Notes: generated by a model from the sequence alone, not told the origin. Shown: positions 13,515 through 26,664, numbered from the stretch's first letter. The stretch: DNA of 64,000 bases from Sialis fuliginosa (GCA_961205875.1 OY540811.1:23057248-23121247); one strand, 5' to 3'. Numbers and translations are program-made.

Positions 13515-14365
13515 TCATTTAACCGTGCATTTTGGGGAGTTTCGTAAGGAGGTCGGTCGTGAGTGTAACACTGAGTTTTCGGGACTGTAAACGATGCCTT
13601 TTTGGCGCAATTTTGAAAATAAAAAATTTGTACAAGGCATTTTTGTAGTTACATATACCGATTCTCTGTAACTGTTATTAGTAACTTCTTGACGTTTCCG
13701 GATTTTGATGGAATTATCCATTTTGACCTTCCCTTAATCCATTCTGACAATTTTCGCCATGATGTCTGTGTGTCCGTCTGTCTGTAAGCGCTGTAAGTCA
13801 AATACGACAAATCGTAGAAGGATGAAATTTTATATTTAAGATTAATTTTTGTCTGGGAAGAAAACATCCTATTCAAATGGTTCATAACAGGAGAAATATC
13901 TGCCATGAGTGTCATGGGACTTTCTTATACGTATTACAGAGATTGACACTGTGTTTGCCATAGGTACCATGGGACTATCTTATACGTAATACTGAGAGTG
14001 AACAGTGTGTGTCTAAATAATTACATAAAAAAATTATTTCTAGCTAAATCATTAATGTTAGAAAAAAATGTATGGGGAATAAATTATAGATAATAATATA
14101 CTCGACATTTTTTATCTAAAACATTTTTTTCTTATTTCAAAAATAATTCCAAAATTCAAAAATAAACATCTGTTTTTAGTTATTACGTTCAAAAAAGTCC
14201 ATTTTTTATATAATGTAGAAAATAATATTATCTATATTATTCATTTTATTCTATCTTATTAGTTTGTCAGAAATGTTTTAATAAAATAAGAATCACGCAT
14301 TCTATTCACTGTTAGGATTACGTATAAGAAAGTCCCGTGGTACCCAAGGCAGATATTTTGTTAAA
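13515..14365 (-). repeat. Compound dispersed repeat with inverted and direct ATACG-GGGACT blocks
   Basis: ATCTGCCATGAGTGTCATGG plus GACTTTCTTATACGTATTAC (13898-13937) recurs as a direct copy at 13958-13993. It recurs again inverted at 14312-14360 (GATTACGTATAAGAAAGTCC, GTGGTACCCAAGGCAGATAT). The left half (13515-13890, minus strand) carries a CAGACAGACGGACACACAGA run followed by a repeat-like frame, typical of insect dispersed repeats. The class is not resolved. Confidence 0.55.
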
Positions 14366-15047
14366 GCACTGCAAAAAAATAAGTTGAAGAGAAAAATCTG
14401 ATCTGCAGAATTAATTCATTACATTTGGTCCAAAAAACTTATAATGGCCCGTGGAGAATCTCAAAACTGATATAAATTTTATATATCTTTTGTAATTTTT
14501 TGACGATAACAAAAAGGTAAATACAATTGTAATACCTACATTCAAACTATTGAAACATACTATGTACAGAAGTGTAGATATACCTCTACAGACAAGTACA
14601 GGTACGTTATATAAACAGAGACAACGAATAGTGTTTAATATTTGCAACTTGGCCGAAAGTTCTGCAGAACTACATTAAAGAGCAAAGTTATATGCGCTAA
14701 GCCTGAGCGCATACGTGAATTGGAAGTTAATTGTGGCACTGTCACAGAACAAGCAGAGACCCATCCTCTAGTCGATTGTTTAATACACTTACCACTTAAT
14801 TGAATCCCCGTTTCATTTTATATATAAGAGCTGAAGAGAGGAAACAATGCACGTGTGTGTGCGCGATGCTGAAAGTAAAAATGTTTAATGGTTCTTGAAG
14901 TTGTTACTTTATTTTATATTGGAATTTAATTTGTTGTTGGAGGAGAAATTCAGTATACAGCTTCGTTATTTTAATACAGATACAATATTTTACTTTCTTG
15001 TCGGTTGGTTGGTTTCTAGATAAAGATCACATCTCATCTTTATTGTA
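14366..15047. other. Noncoding DNA
   Basis: No gene recognised. TATATAAGAG at 14821-14830 followed by a GC-richer, CACGTGTG-containing stretch resembles a core promoter, but no ORF or splice structure follows. Confidence 0.4.
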
Positions 15048-15810
15048 TACTAGTAGATATGCCCGCGACTTTGCTCGCGTTGTATAATTTTTTATGTTGG
15101 CAGCACAAATAATATATTAAATCAGGAGATAAAATATTATTGTTTATTTTTTTTTCTTCATATATATACAAAATTGTAAATATCTCAGCTCCAATGCGAG
15201 ATAAGGGGTTACCCTCTAAAACCTCCTTTACCGTAGTATTTATTCCGCCGGATTGAATGAAACTAATCACATTCCTCTATACGTGACAGGGGATCAAATA
15301 TGACATTCTTCTTTTATTGTTTTTATTCATTATAGAATATCGTAAATATCTCGGCCTCTATGCGAGATAGGGAAAAAAACCCTCTCCCCCGAAGTATAGT
15401 TCTCATTAAATCGAATAAAACTAATTACAACCCTCCATTCGTTGAATTTTCAAAAATGTTATTTGTCTTATAAAATATTTGTGTAATGTTTCATTCAACT
15501 GAATACAAACAAACAAAAATTTCTCATACAATTTTTTCCACCACCTTGCTTAAAGGTTGAATTTTGGGAAATGGTGAAATACATATTCCATTATTTGTGA
15601 GTATTTATCTTATGTTTTAAGTAAATCCTACCAAAAAAATATTTTTCCCATACAAACTTTTACACCCCCTTTTTACTTCACATAGCAAATATTGCTGACT
15701 GTTTCAAAGCAGTTTTTTTTAAGTTTAGTTATTCGACCGAAAAAATATCACATAGTAGGTTTTACACGGGCAAAGACGATTTACAGGTTTATTTATATAG
15801 GATTATAAGA
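15048..15810 (+). repeat. CCCGCGAC-headed dispersed repeat with an internal tandem duplication
   Basis: Begins ACTAGTAGATATGCCCGCGA, a terminus of the type found in many insect repeats. Two diverged tandem units follow. One has GTAAATATCTCAGCTCCAAT plus GCGAGATAAGGGG (about 15176-15213). The other has GTAAATATCTCGGCCTCTAT plus GCGAGATAGGG (about 15344-15375). Both go on to a similar GAATGAAACTAATCAC / GAATAAAACTAATTAC block. The unit motif resembles the AAATATCTCGACTCCAGCGC units at 31.1 and 59.1 kb. Confidence 0.6.
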
Positions 15811-17493
15811 TATCAATGTTTCTTCGTCTTGGAAAACCTCCTTCTTTACCAGAGAAGTTACATTTTATATTTAATTTAAATAAGAATATAAAACAACAAA
15901 ATAAGACTACAAAACAACAAAAAATGTATATATATTTATAAATTCAAAAGGGTTAATAAGTGGTAAATAATTTCAAACATTTCGCAGACCTGTATAGTGT
16001 ATAATTCTTACTTACATCTAAAAATATAATATACAGCAATTTTAGATTTGTTAACACTATTTTAATGTTCAAATACATACAAAAATTCATGTTATGGTTT
16101 GAAAACATGGTGAAAAACACAAAAATGAAAATTTTCAACAAATGTTAGTTTCATTTAATGACGCACGTTAGGGAATATATTAGATTAATGAACTTCGTGA
16201 CTTTTTATGTCGCAATTTCGGAAGCAGAGAAAAACATTAAAATAACATTATTGGAAACATATTTTATTTCGTTTTCATAAATTTATTCAGTTTGTTTGTT
16301 AAATAACTTCCTTTTACAGAAATACCACTAAAAAGCATATGTACAGTTCTTCCTCGTACTAAATTTACCAAAGGTTATTATCGTACAATTTTAATGAATA
16401 TCGACAAGTATTCTGATTAACCAGTCATTGGTTAACCATTTAATTTGTATACAATTTTATTAGAAATAATGAATTCGAATTTTTTTTTAATACGTGCCTG
16501 ATTATATTTAGATTTTTTTTAATTTTTAACAATTTATTCCAATCGAATTCTTAATAATGGAGATACGTCTATATACAAAATCTGGGGTAACCTATTTAAT
16601 AGAAAATTAAATACTCTACAAAAAAGATTCTGCAAAATGTTCACGTAACATGTGTCGTTCTTGAAAAATAACTATTTTGGAATGTCCCCAAGTTTTATTA
16701 AGTGGTTCATGGGTTACGCGTGTGACAAGAATTCAAGACACAGACACACTCACACACAAAAAAACAGTGTTTGTTTTGACCTAAAACGAAAAGTGAAAAT
16801 TTTGAAATCAGATAACTTTTTTATCTCTTTAAAAAATGATCACAAAGCTTCTCATACAGATATCTTCGAAACATTAAAATATCCAAACTACTTTACATTT
16901 ATACTACGGAATATAAAGTATAAATAATAAATTATTTTATGAAAAACAAAATAAATTATTTGAACTTCAAACATTTAAATACGGTTCAGTTATTTTTATA
17001 AAATCCTTTTAGACCTGTTGGCTAATGTTTCATTTACATATTATATGTATGATGTATATTACAATCCAAACCGTGCTCTACTTTAGGTAACTCACAGAAT
17101 ATGAACCATAAAATAAAAGTCCACAAAAGTATTCAAATTTTTTCAATAAAAAAAAATTACCCCAAATCTCGGTATGTCAAATTAACAAAGCACAATTGCT
17201 GTCAATATTCTATCGATACTTGTTAATTTAAATAATGAATTTAACTGTACGCAAGTGTTCGTCGTTTCGATGAAAATATAAATGTCCGCATGATTTGTAA
17301 GTTGTCAGTACAAATCAACCAGAGCACGATAATATTTAGAAATTAGCATGCAATTTAGTATTTATCATGTGCCAATTGATCTTCATTGAACAGTAATTTA
17401 ATACAGAAGTTATATGCAAATTGAAAATCAGCATACAGTTTATGATTTTAGCTAGCATAATATACGGATATTTATAATATAGTTTATATACAG
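15811..17493. other. AT-rich noncoding DNA
   Basis: No supported gene. The 91-codon plus-strand frame at 16652-16927 contains a CACACA-type simple repeat and has no family resemblance. Confidence 0.55.
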
Positions 17494-17815
17494 AACTACC
17501 TGTGCCCGCGGTTGAAAAATATGGTTGAATTATTTTAGTTTTTTTTTATTATACACAATTCTTTACTACATTATTTTGTTCAATATTTAACGGTTTAGGT
17601 AGCGTATTACAAAAGAGCTCGCTAGCAGCAATTTTTTTCTGATTTGATTTAATATTATCGTCTTTGCTTATTCCTTATGTTACCTTACCTAACAAAATAT
17701 ATACGAAAACCTGGGCAAAGAACATACATATATATGAATTTAAAAAAACACGTAAATCGGATAAGTGGTTCTCGAGTGATAAGTGCATTAACGGACAGTA
17801 AGAAAGACGCTGTGG
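17494..17815 (+). repeat. Dispersed repeat family 1, copy B
   Basis: Head AACTACCTGTGCCCGCGG, then TTCAATATTTAACGGTTTAG, CCTTATGTTACCTTACCTAA, GAAAACCTGGGCAAAGAACA, a block with AAACACGTAAATCGGATAAG before GGTTCTCGAGTGATAAG, and ACGGACAGTAAGAAAGACG. Same order and orientation as copy A at 2680-3025. Noncoding. Confidence 0.75.
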
Positions 17816-18170
17816 TTCATATACATATATTATTATATATTATGTTAAATTTTTTTTACTCCAATCTAATATTTTCAAAACAAAGCAAGATATAGAAAGG
17901 TTCAAATAGGAATACTTAGGTAGCACATTCAAAACTAGTTTTGGTAGAGATGTGGAGATCATCAAAGAGTTTCATTAAAAAAATTTATATTTAACAAAAT
18001 AATATTTAGAGATTTTTGAACTTCAAATAATTTTTATCGCATACAAACAATTTTAGAGAAAAAGTGCAGAGACAAAAAATCTTTATTTTGATCATATGTA
18101 TCATAATGTATTTTGTATTCTTTATCTATGAAATAGTTAATTAAGTTTTCTTTTCAACAAATACTACCAA
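17816..18170. other. AT-rich noncoding DNA
   Basis: Nothing supported. Confidence 0.5.
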
Positions 18171-18187
18171 CCCCCCCCCCCCCCCCC
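18171..18187. repeat. Poly-C run, 17 nt
   Basis: Seventeen consecutive C residues in an AT-rich context, just downstream (minus-strand sense) of the open frame at 18274-18504. Confidence 0.9.
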
Positions 18188-18273
18188 ACCTTTACTAGAA
18201 AATATCCTGGTAGTGTGCATAGTTGAAATTCATTTACATACTCTTGAAATAGATTGTCAAATAATTGGAAAAC

Positions 18274-18504
18274 CTAATCAATAAATAATAATAACAATCC
18301 ATCATCAAAAAGCCCGACGAGAGTTGTGATTGCGTGGCTTCTCCAATATTCACAGCTCATGTATTCAACAAGCAATTTAGATTCCCGGGCGCGCCTCTCG
18401 GGCATTGCACCATCCTCGACAATGATATTGTAAGCAGTTAGAATAATTAAAGGTGTTGATGACGACCCTGTAGAGGTAAAACCCGCCCACAGCAATGATG
18501 CCAC
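18274..18504 (-). CDS. Unrecognised 76-codon open frame in a GC-richer patch
   Basis: I do not recognise this product. The frame has more even codon use than its surroundings and contains NIIVEDGAMPERRARESKLL. In the same sense, TTTTACCTCTACAG (about 18488-18475) could be a splice acceptor, so an exon fragment is possible. It could equally be an old transposase or retroelement remnant. No domain is visible and it is short, so treat it as a weak candidate only. Confidence 0.2.
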   Translation of the reverse strand: MASLLWAGFTSTGSSSTPLIILTAYNIIVEDGAMPERRARESKLLVEYMSCEYWRSHAITTLVGLFDDGLLLLFID

Positions 18505-20630
18505 CCCTTGTTCTTATGTTCGACTGTGTTAACTACAAGTATTAACTGTAGCTTGTCTTCTCTGCACTCGTACCCTTACTGTGATATAAGTATTTCAGTA
18601 TAGTTTCTATGGTAAATTGTCTCGGATTTGTATACTTGAGTGTTTTGTTAGAGTATGTTTTATTTATTTAGATATTAGATATAATTAAAATATTAAAGAA
18701 TACTAATAAAAAATGAAAATAATTTTTACAAGAAAGAAATTATTTTACCAGAACACTAAAAAACTTTTTAAAAGTATTGTTACTTTCCTATAATTTGTAA
18801 ACGCGTTCAAAGTTTATATATAGCTGGTTATTCAATGCTACGTATAATCTTCAAATCGCTGTAACTCCGTTAGTTTTTGGAATTGAGGTATAGGGTTTTG
18901 AACACACATTTTTGTAACCCTGTTTATTGATAAAATATTTTCACATTTTTACACTAGAATACCCTCTTAATAAGTGAAAACGATTACTTGTACGAAAAAA
19001 AGTTGTAAGATCTTTATTGTAGGTAATTTTCTAAATTTTATATTTGGTAATAACTATTTTAGTCATAGAACCAATAGATTCAGAGATATTTACTTAAAAC
19101 TAAATATAAGCACCTTTTGTGGGCTGTAAAAAAGTATGCTTGCATGGGATTGTTGGGGACTTTTGGTACCTTATTTATAAAGACAAAATGAAGGTGTATA
19201 CAAAAATTCAGCTTATTGCGAATTTTTCCCCAGTGAAAACCTAATGTTCCTGGACTATTGTACTAGAAATGTGATTTAGAAGTTATAATACGAATATAAC
19301 ATATTAATATATTTTATTACACATAAAAATCATTAATGTTCGCCATTTCGAAATTTAATTTATAACATAATATATAAAACCGTGTCACGAACGTGACCCA
19401 CCGTAGTTTTGTGATCGGGTGTGAGTGAAAAATAAAGAATCTATGAGCGTGCGTGATCGTAATTTTTTTTCTGTACTTAAACGTGTGTTATTTATATAAT
19501 TCTAAAAAATGTATATTGCCACACTCAAATCCATTTTTTATTTCAATACAATTATAGGTACAGGACGAGCACAACGAATGCAGCAAACACAACAGATTTT
19601 TGTTCGGAGACTTTTCTAAATATTGCTCGACGCGCTCGGCTCGTTCGGTTCGTTTTTAGTAAAATGTTCAAGTAAAGACGTACCATTAAATGAGGGCTTA
19701 AATAAAAACTATCTTATTAATTTCATTAATTCGTATATTACATTGTAACAAATTATTTGTAATTATTTAAAGTATGCAGGTATATATCATAATAATATCA
19801 AAAAAATGTATGTATATTTAAAGTTTGCTTGGATGTGCATTAAAAATTATATGAAAAAATTAAATATTTACAGCACGAATATTTGCGTGTTTCAAACGAT
19901 GAAATCTTTGTAGCGTCTTTGACTTTTACCAAAAAGCTTAAAAAAGCTTCAACGTTTATCTGATTTGTAAATTTCTGCAACATAATTTCTTCATTAAAAT
20001 TTGTAGTTTTCTTTTACATGTAATTGTAATATGAATGATTAAGATGACGATAAAACGGCATATTTACATACATTTATTATTATGCATACACGTACATTAC
20101 ATGAACATAAATATAATTTTGTTTGTTTTTTAAAACAATAAATGTACACATAAATCACGCAAGTAGATACAATAGAACAGTTACACTAATATCTATAAAT
20201 CTTCATTGCGGAAATTGAAAATAAAATACTTAACTAACAAGATTCTAGTCTAACTTGTAAATACAGATATATATATAATCTGTTTAGAAGCTCATACGAC
20301 TAATTAGATGTTCTTATTTAGTACATGAATTATATTGATGTATATAGTTTTAATTTATTGTTTTACTTATAACTTCTATATGATATAATTTCTTTATATA
20401 TCCCAACTTAAATGATCTATTTTTTATGATATTAGTCATTTTGGCATCTGGGAAACTCGCATGACTCACATATATTCAAACCATTAAAATTATTGCACAT
20501 TTATAAAAATTTCTATATTTTGGTGTACATCAGATTGACGAAAAAACAACCCTCGCCTTGCAAAGTTATTGTATTCGGCTCGCGTTAAAAACAATGTGTT
20601 TGATATACATAGATTATTATACTCGGGAAA
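18505..20630. other. AT-rich noncoding DNA
   Basis: No supported gene. A GC-richer patch at about 19558-19670 (GACGCGCTCGGCTCGTTCGG) has no open frame or bounded repeat. Confidence 0.55.
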
Positions 20631-20931
20631 AAATTTAGTTCTGAAATGATCAAATCAGATCTGCATTTGGAGACAAAATCATATATTTTCACTAGTTTTT
20701 TATCTATGGATACCTGCAAAGATCTACAACGACCTACAAAGATCTATAAAAATTTCTAAAAATCGTTGTAGATCATGATAGAGATTCAAGCGTTGAAAAT
20801 TCAACGTTACAACGATCTTTGTAGATCTTTGCAGGTCTCCACAGATCAAAAACCAGTAAACAAATAAGATTTTGTCTCAAAATGCAGATCTATCTTATTT
20901 GATGACTACAGATCTAAATTTTTTCCCCTGG
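20631..20931. mobile_element. Foldback MITE-like element
   Basis: The left arm from 20631 (GGGAAAAAATTTAG, ATCAAATCAGATCTGCATTT, GAGACAAAATC, ACCTGCAAAGATCTACAA) matches the reverse complement of the right arm ending at 20931, with substitutions and small indels. Arms are about 130-150 bp and the centre (about 20780) is itself rich in GATCTACAA-type subrepeats. Noncoding; no clear target duplication. Confidence 0.75.
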
Positions 20932-21074
20932 ATGTTTATTTATCTGCATTTTACAGAATCTACATGAAATATACATTTTTTCAAAGAACTTTACAGTACT
21001 ATTGCGATTTAAATGATATAATATTGTTATTAGTGGTAATGATGAACGAAATTAAATTAATTTTAGGGTAGTTA

Positions 21075-21340
21075 GGGATTACTCATATGACATATCAGTT
21101 TCGAATACGGATATGCATCATTTTTCCTTGGTTATGGATACAGAAATAAAATTATTTCGGATACTGTTTCGGATATGGATGTTTATTATTTATTTGAGTA
21201 CTTGTTTTTGCTTGCAGTTTAGCTTGCGTTGTTTGTGTCTCGGAGTATCGAGTAAGAAACTATCTGATATGTCTATTTCGGATACAATTTTAGATTTCGA
21301 ATACCCGATAGTTTCGATTTTGGATAGGGAACTCCATAAC
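21075..21340. repeat. Degenerate element with TTTCGGATA subrepeats and an inverted GACATATCAG pair
   Basis: GACATATCAGTTTCGAATACGG at about 21090 is mirrored by CTGATATGTCTATTTCGGATAC at about 21265. Several GGATA/TTCGGATA copies lie between. The style recalls hAT-type subterminal repeats such as those at 8.6-9.3 kb, but no termini are clear. The 81-codon frame here is repeat-derived. Confidence 0.35.
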
Positions 21341-24300
21341 ATTCCTATTTTTTGTTAATTTTAAAAATTCACTAATTATAATAAACAAAACTTTTGATTT
21401 AAGATTACAATATTCAGAGCTTTGTTATTTCGGTCAAAAATGAGTCTGAAAAAATCTTTTCGTAGCTCAAAAAGTTTAATTTATTTCTCATAGTTCTAGG
21501 ATGATGACGGATACAATATTTTTCAAAAAAGCTAGGGTTTGAAATAAATGGTAATTATATCAGATTTAAAATAGTTACTTTTTTATGGAGGGGGGTTAAT
21601 TCTGCGAATATTTTTATCTGACAATGAATTAATTTTAAAGAGAAAAATGTATGTGAAAAATTGCCATTAACAGAAAAATATGCATCAAAGCACTTATTAA
21701 AATAACTAATCAATAACAAAACAATTAATTTCAACAACTGTATAATATTGTACATACACAACAAACACTTAACACATATCAACATTAAACAACCGTCCCC
21801 TGCAATAAAAAGATAGCAGCCGTAAAGGAATTAGGTATCCGAAACACGACGTAACATCTCAGCAAATTAAAGCATATTCCGAAAGGCAAGTAATCGCTTT
21901 AGCTTCTCTATATAAAGTGAGACTGCAGCAGTATCGTCTTGGGTTATTATTGTCTTGCCGGCTCACCGTTATTTGAAACGCTAATTTTGTTAATTATAGT
22001 CTACACGGGGGTTAAGAAAGGCACTGCTGTGACAGAATTATTACTCGTATATTTTTTAAGTTAGATTAACAATGAATTATGTATGCAAAGTAAATTAAAA
22101 GAGTAATTTTCTTTTCTAGTTTAATTTAAGTGTAAGCTTTTGTTTTCTTGTATGTATGAGATTATTATATGTTTACTTTTTTAGTTTAAATTTATATGTT
22201 ATAGTTTTAATAACATATTATATTAACTGTACTTAAAATACGTGTTGTTCAAGTCATTTACTAATTAATTTTATATTTTCTAATAAACTATTTTCATTAT
22301 TAAATTGCTCTGTTTCAATTTGTAAAGTAATGAAATGAAAAATATAATTCAACATAATAATAAGTTCTTTCTTTCATTAACGTTCTATTATAATTTTCAT
22401 GTAAGAATATAAAAATTATAAAATATACATATCTAAACTTCACAGAGACATTATATAAAAATGAAATTAAAAGCTTTTAAAATTGTTTCAAACTTTAATT
22501 TTCTACTGCACTGAGTTCATTTGTTGAAAGTGTGTTTATAAGTAATTTTATTTGGAATCAAATTTGTATGGAAACAAAATACCTAATAATAATTAGTTTT
22601 TATTTTACTGTTCATTTGTACACCAGCGAGACTCTCAAGAACAATAAGTAGAAAAAGTGTATAAAAACATTTTATAACATAAAAGTACAATAAAACTGTA
22701 CGACTGTATATACTAGAAACATCAGAAGTACTCAAAATAAAATTGACATAAAACTAACTCTGTGCCACAATGTAGACTAAAAATGTAAAAAGAAATAGTG
22801 AAAGAATTTATTTTTATGTCTAATTCTAAGAGAATATTTCAATTATAATATAAATTTAAAAAGTCATATAAATAAAATGCAAACACATATAAATTAATTT
22901 ATATTTATATATTGCATGTTGTGTGTCTATTAATTTTATGTACAAAAGTTAAAAATTAGAATCTCCTGAATAACTGCTTGGAGTATAATAATTTATAAGT
23001 TGTATTAATTACAACATTTTATCAATTAATATATGTACAGACAAACATCAATTAATGTCTTAAAACTTTTGCAGTTTATGATTAAAATAGTCTAGAGGTC
23101 TAGACATTTGAAAATTCTATACACAATAAATAAATATATTAGAAATAATCAATGTCTCTGCGCACATTTACATACTTACCTACACAATCATTAAAAATAT
23201 CTAATGTTTTTTTTGGTATACATGTAGGTAGTATTTATTATTTATATGAGCTTTTTTATCGATTTATTAATTTTAATAACAAAGTAAAGGAGCCAGAGGT
23301 ACAATGGAACAAAGGGCGCAGTAAAACAAACCAATTTATATAAAAAGCGGCAGACAGATGCTGTCATAATAACTTGAAAATGAATTTAAGAATATAGAGG
23401 AAAAATGTATTAAGTAATGGAAGCTTTTTGAATATTTTCTAGGAAGTGGAGAATTTTTTATATCTAAGGAAAATGTTATATTTTCTAATTTTAACAGTGG
23501 AGTTTATCATTATAATAATAATAATATGCATAATGTTAAAATACTATTATATACTTACATGTGGGTAGATAATATTGTCAATAATTTATGATAGAGGTTT
23601 TTAAATTATGTTAAAAGCTGTGTAGAGGTATATTGAACCAAAGTAATAAGGGACACAATTGAACATGAAGACGATACTCCAAAAACCAATAGAATCAGGA
23701 AAACAAAACAAAATATTTTTTTTTGATTTCAGGATAAAAATTTTTAATATAAATAAGTATCAGATAACCAAAATTTACTATATTTTATTTTTGAATAATA
23801 TGATAATAATATGAAACAACACTATGTTCCAATTTGAGATATCGATATCTTTTATTATGAATGGTATAATTGGCTTGGTTGAACTATATAAGAAAATAGG
23901 GTTTTCTTCCTCTTCACCATAAATAACATGTAAGTATCCCACTGAAAAATATACTTAATTTTTGATCTTGGTAAAATTGATTGTGTTTTTTGTGATCTTT
24001 TTGCCAAAAATGTTCAAATAGTTAATATTTTAAATACTAAAAAATATACTATATGTATTTCATATATATGGGTAAAAGAAATTAAAACTACTTTTTAATT
24101 TTAAAGGGACAACAAATAAGTTTGTTATAAAAATATCACCATATCCACATAATATCTTTTTCTTTAACTTGTTTGTCGGACGGCTTATACCATTTCAAAC
24201 AACTCAGTAGTACTTATTTGTTGATTCTGTATGTGTTTTTGTATAGTATATGCGATGAATTTGGAGTTTGCTGATGGGCCGAACGTAGCAAGTTTCTAAA

Positions 24301-26233
24301 AACAGCGTAGGTATATATTATCCATTATATCAATATTCACGTAAATTATGAGAGAAATATATTCGCTGCTAATTGAAATTGTTTATTAAATTCTCTAAGT
24401 CTCTAGACGTATTTGAAATATTTCATTTTAAATGTATAATGTTGATAGTTTTATATAAAAAATTACAACATACACGGAACGCAAGAGACTGCAGAGCACG
24501 CGATTTCCCACTAAGCATTACGAGCCAGTTCAAACTGGAATTTATGGTCCAAAATGATGATTTGAGTTATTGCTTTCGTGACGTCATAGACGTGAGAAAA
24601 CTTATATTAAATTCAATGTGCAAGATTAAAATTCATGCAATTTAATTTTCGATTATCACCGATGTCTACACAACAACTTTAGTGAGTTTAAATTATTAAC
24701 TTATTCCTGTTCTTTTGTATTTGTATATTATTAGTAGAAACAATAGCTGAAACTATAAACATAACTGGTCTGCTCAATTAGCTTCTAGTGTTTGAGCAAG
24801 AACAATGTAATATATGCATATATTAAACAATACAAAATATACAATCATATGTGAACAAAATGAATTTACCTATATGTATTGTTTTTCCTGTTTCATAAGT
24901 GAGCTGAGAAGAATAGGTATGTGCATAGTCTCAATTTAACAAAATACAGATATTTCATGATCGAAAAAATACTGCTGACTGTTCTAAATAGATAATATAT
25001 TAATCTCGTAGCAAAGTCACTTATTTATTATCTTAAATTAAAATCTGTAAGTCACAAGGAATAAAAAAATGTATAATATACGTGAAATGATATAAAAATT
25101 CTCGCATGAAATGTTCCTTGCTGAATAGCAAGGAACATTTTGATTAGATAAATGGCAATTACAATTGAATAAGAAATGCGTTCATTTAACGTTCAGTAAA
25201 AAATAACATAAACTTTTGTATAAAAAGAACACATTTTCTCTGATATGTGTCCTTTTCCACAATCAGCAAATTGTAGTAAATATTTATTATACATTCATTA
25301 ATCATATTTTATTTGTTCTGTGCTAATAAAGACTTTTTTCTAATTTTTCCGACATCACAACTATGGGAAGATTTTTATTAATTTTATTTTTTATTTAAAG
25401 TTTAAGAAAGATGATATTTTTGAAATTATTTACAAAGAACTAAAATATTTACCCGTCAATTTCTAATAACTACGAGTAGAAAATAACTCAAATTCTAAAA
25501 AAAATTATCACAATCTATAATATCTTTACATTTAGAGAGTTCTTAGTTATTTTACGTCCTACTTTATTATAATCCATTCCTTAAATAAATGAATATTCTA
25601 CCAATCTGAAATAGTCGCCAAAACCATTTACAAAGACATAACTCAATCGTACGCAAGCGTTAAATCACACTCATTTCTGCGCCCCTGATACGACTGCACC
25701 TACATTACACGCAGCAGCGTGAGTACACGGAGAGAACGACTATGAACATGGGGCAAGAGCGAGCGAGCTGAGTCTGCAGGAATTTTAAGCACACAGTTAT
25801 CTGGTTTCAACACAGTTTTATGTACTTTCTGTGTTACAGATGTGGAATTTACGACCCGCCCGACCATCCTAGAGACACCGATAGGTTTCAACTTTTGTGA
25901 TGTTGTTGGCGAGGTTTCCGGAAACCAACATGGTGTCGATGTCCGTGTTATTCTATGTTTTTATGTGTGTGAGTATTTTATCAGTGTATGAGTGTACAGG
26001 GTTTGTTTTGTTGAATATACTATTAGATTTAATAGTATATTTGTATCATATAAAAAATATTATTCTGAAAATTATGTTTTATATTATTTTAACATTTGGA
26101 GAATTTTAAATGTATAAAAAATATAATTCTTTTAATAGTTGATAATAGTTATTTGCAAGCCCCGATAAAGGGGGAGGCAGGAGGGCCATATGGCTAGTGC
26201 CACTGAAGCCTTATATTTTATTTTATATAAATA
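21341..26233. other. Long AT-rich noncoding stretch
   Basis: 4.9 kb with no supported gene. Noted within it: TATATAAAG at 21909, (AAT)n near 23512-23526, TGACGTCA at 24579-24586, a perfect hairpin at 25109-25140, and a GC-richer patch at 25670-25930 with opposing 63-70 codon frames of unknown origin. Confidence 0.55.
25109..25140. repeat. Perfect 14-bp hairpin with 4-nt loop
   Basis: AAATGTTCCTTGCT (25109-25122) is exactly complementary to AGCAAGGAACATTT (25127-25140) around a GAAT loop. The flanks do not extend the pairing, so it is too short for a normal pre-miRNA. Confidence 0.85.
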
Positions 26234-26631
26234 TACAGTGTATTCCAAGTTGATTAAGCCATAGGAAATTTAACATGGGGACAATTAGAAGTGTTGTAGT
26301 AACCTTTGATCGAATTTAACGATGTATGATTGCCGCCACCAAATTTAGTAAAATTGTCATTAGTATTTTGTTTTCAATTTTATATCTGCCAAAAAATATT
26401 ATTATAATTTTATCTAGGATGCTTACTTTAATTTCATTAATGTATTTTATTCTTTATTAAAGTTGAAAACAAACAACTGTTGATTAATTTAAAATTTATC
26501 AGTTAGTTTCGAGGCGGAATTTCAAAATGCACCAATCACACATCGTTAAATTTGACCAAAGGCTACTACAACATTTCTAATTGTCCCCACGTTAAATTTC
26601 CTATGGCTTAATCAACTTGGAATACACTGTA
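26234..26631. mobile_element. Tc1/mariner-type MITE
   Basis: Terminal inverted repeats of about 97 bp, roughly 94% identical, begin CAGTGTATTCCAAGTTGATT and include AAGCCATAGGAAATTTAAC and GGGGACAATTAGAA. They are flanked by TA at 26234-26235 and 26630-26631. CAGT ends with a TA target fit Tc1/mariner non-autonomous elements. No transposase frame is present in the 394-bp element. Confidence 0.85.
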
Positions 26632-26664
26632 TGTGACTATGCACAAAAAGTTAATTTAAAAAAT

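Noticed and set aside
13649..13915. 88-codon minus-strand frame
   Set aside because: Contains the CAGACAGACGGACACACAG run and composition of a dispersed repeat, with no domain.
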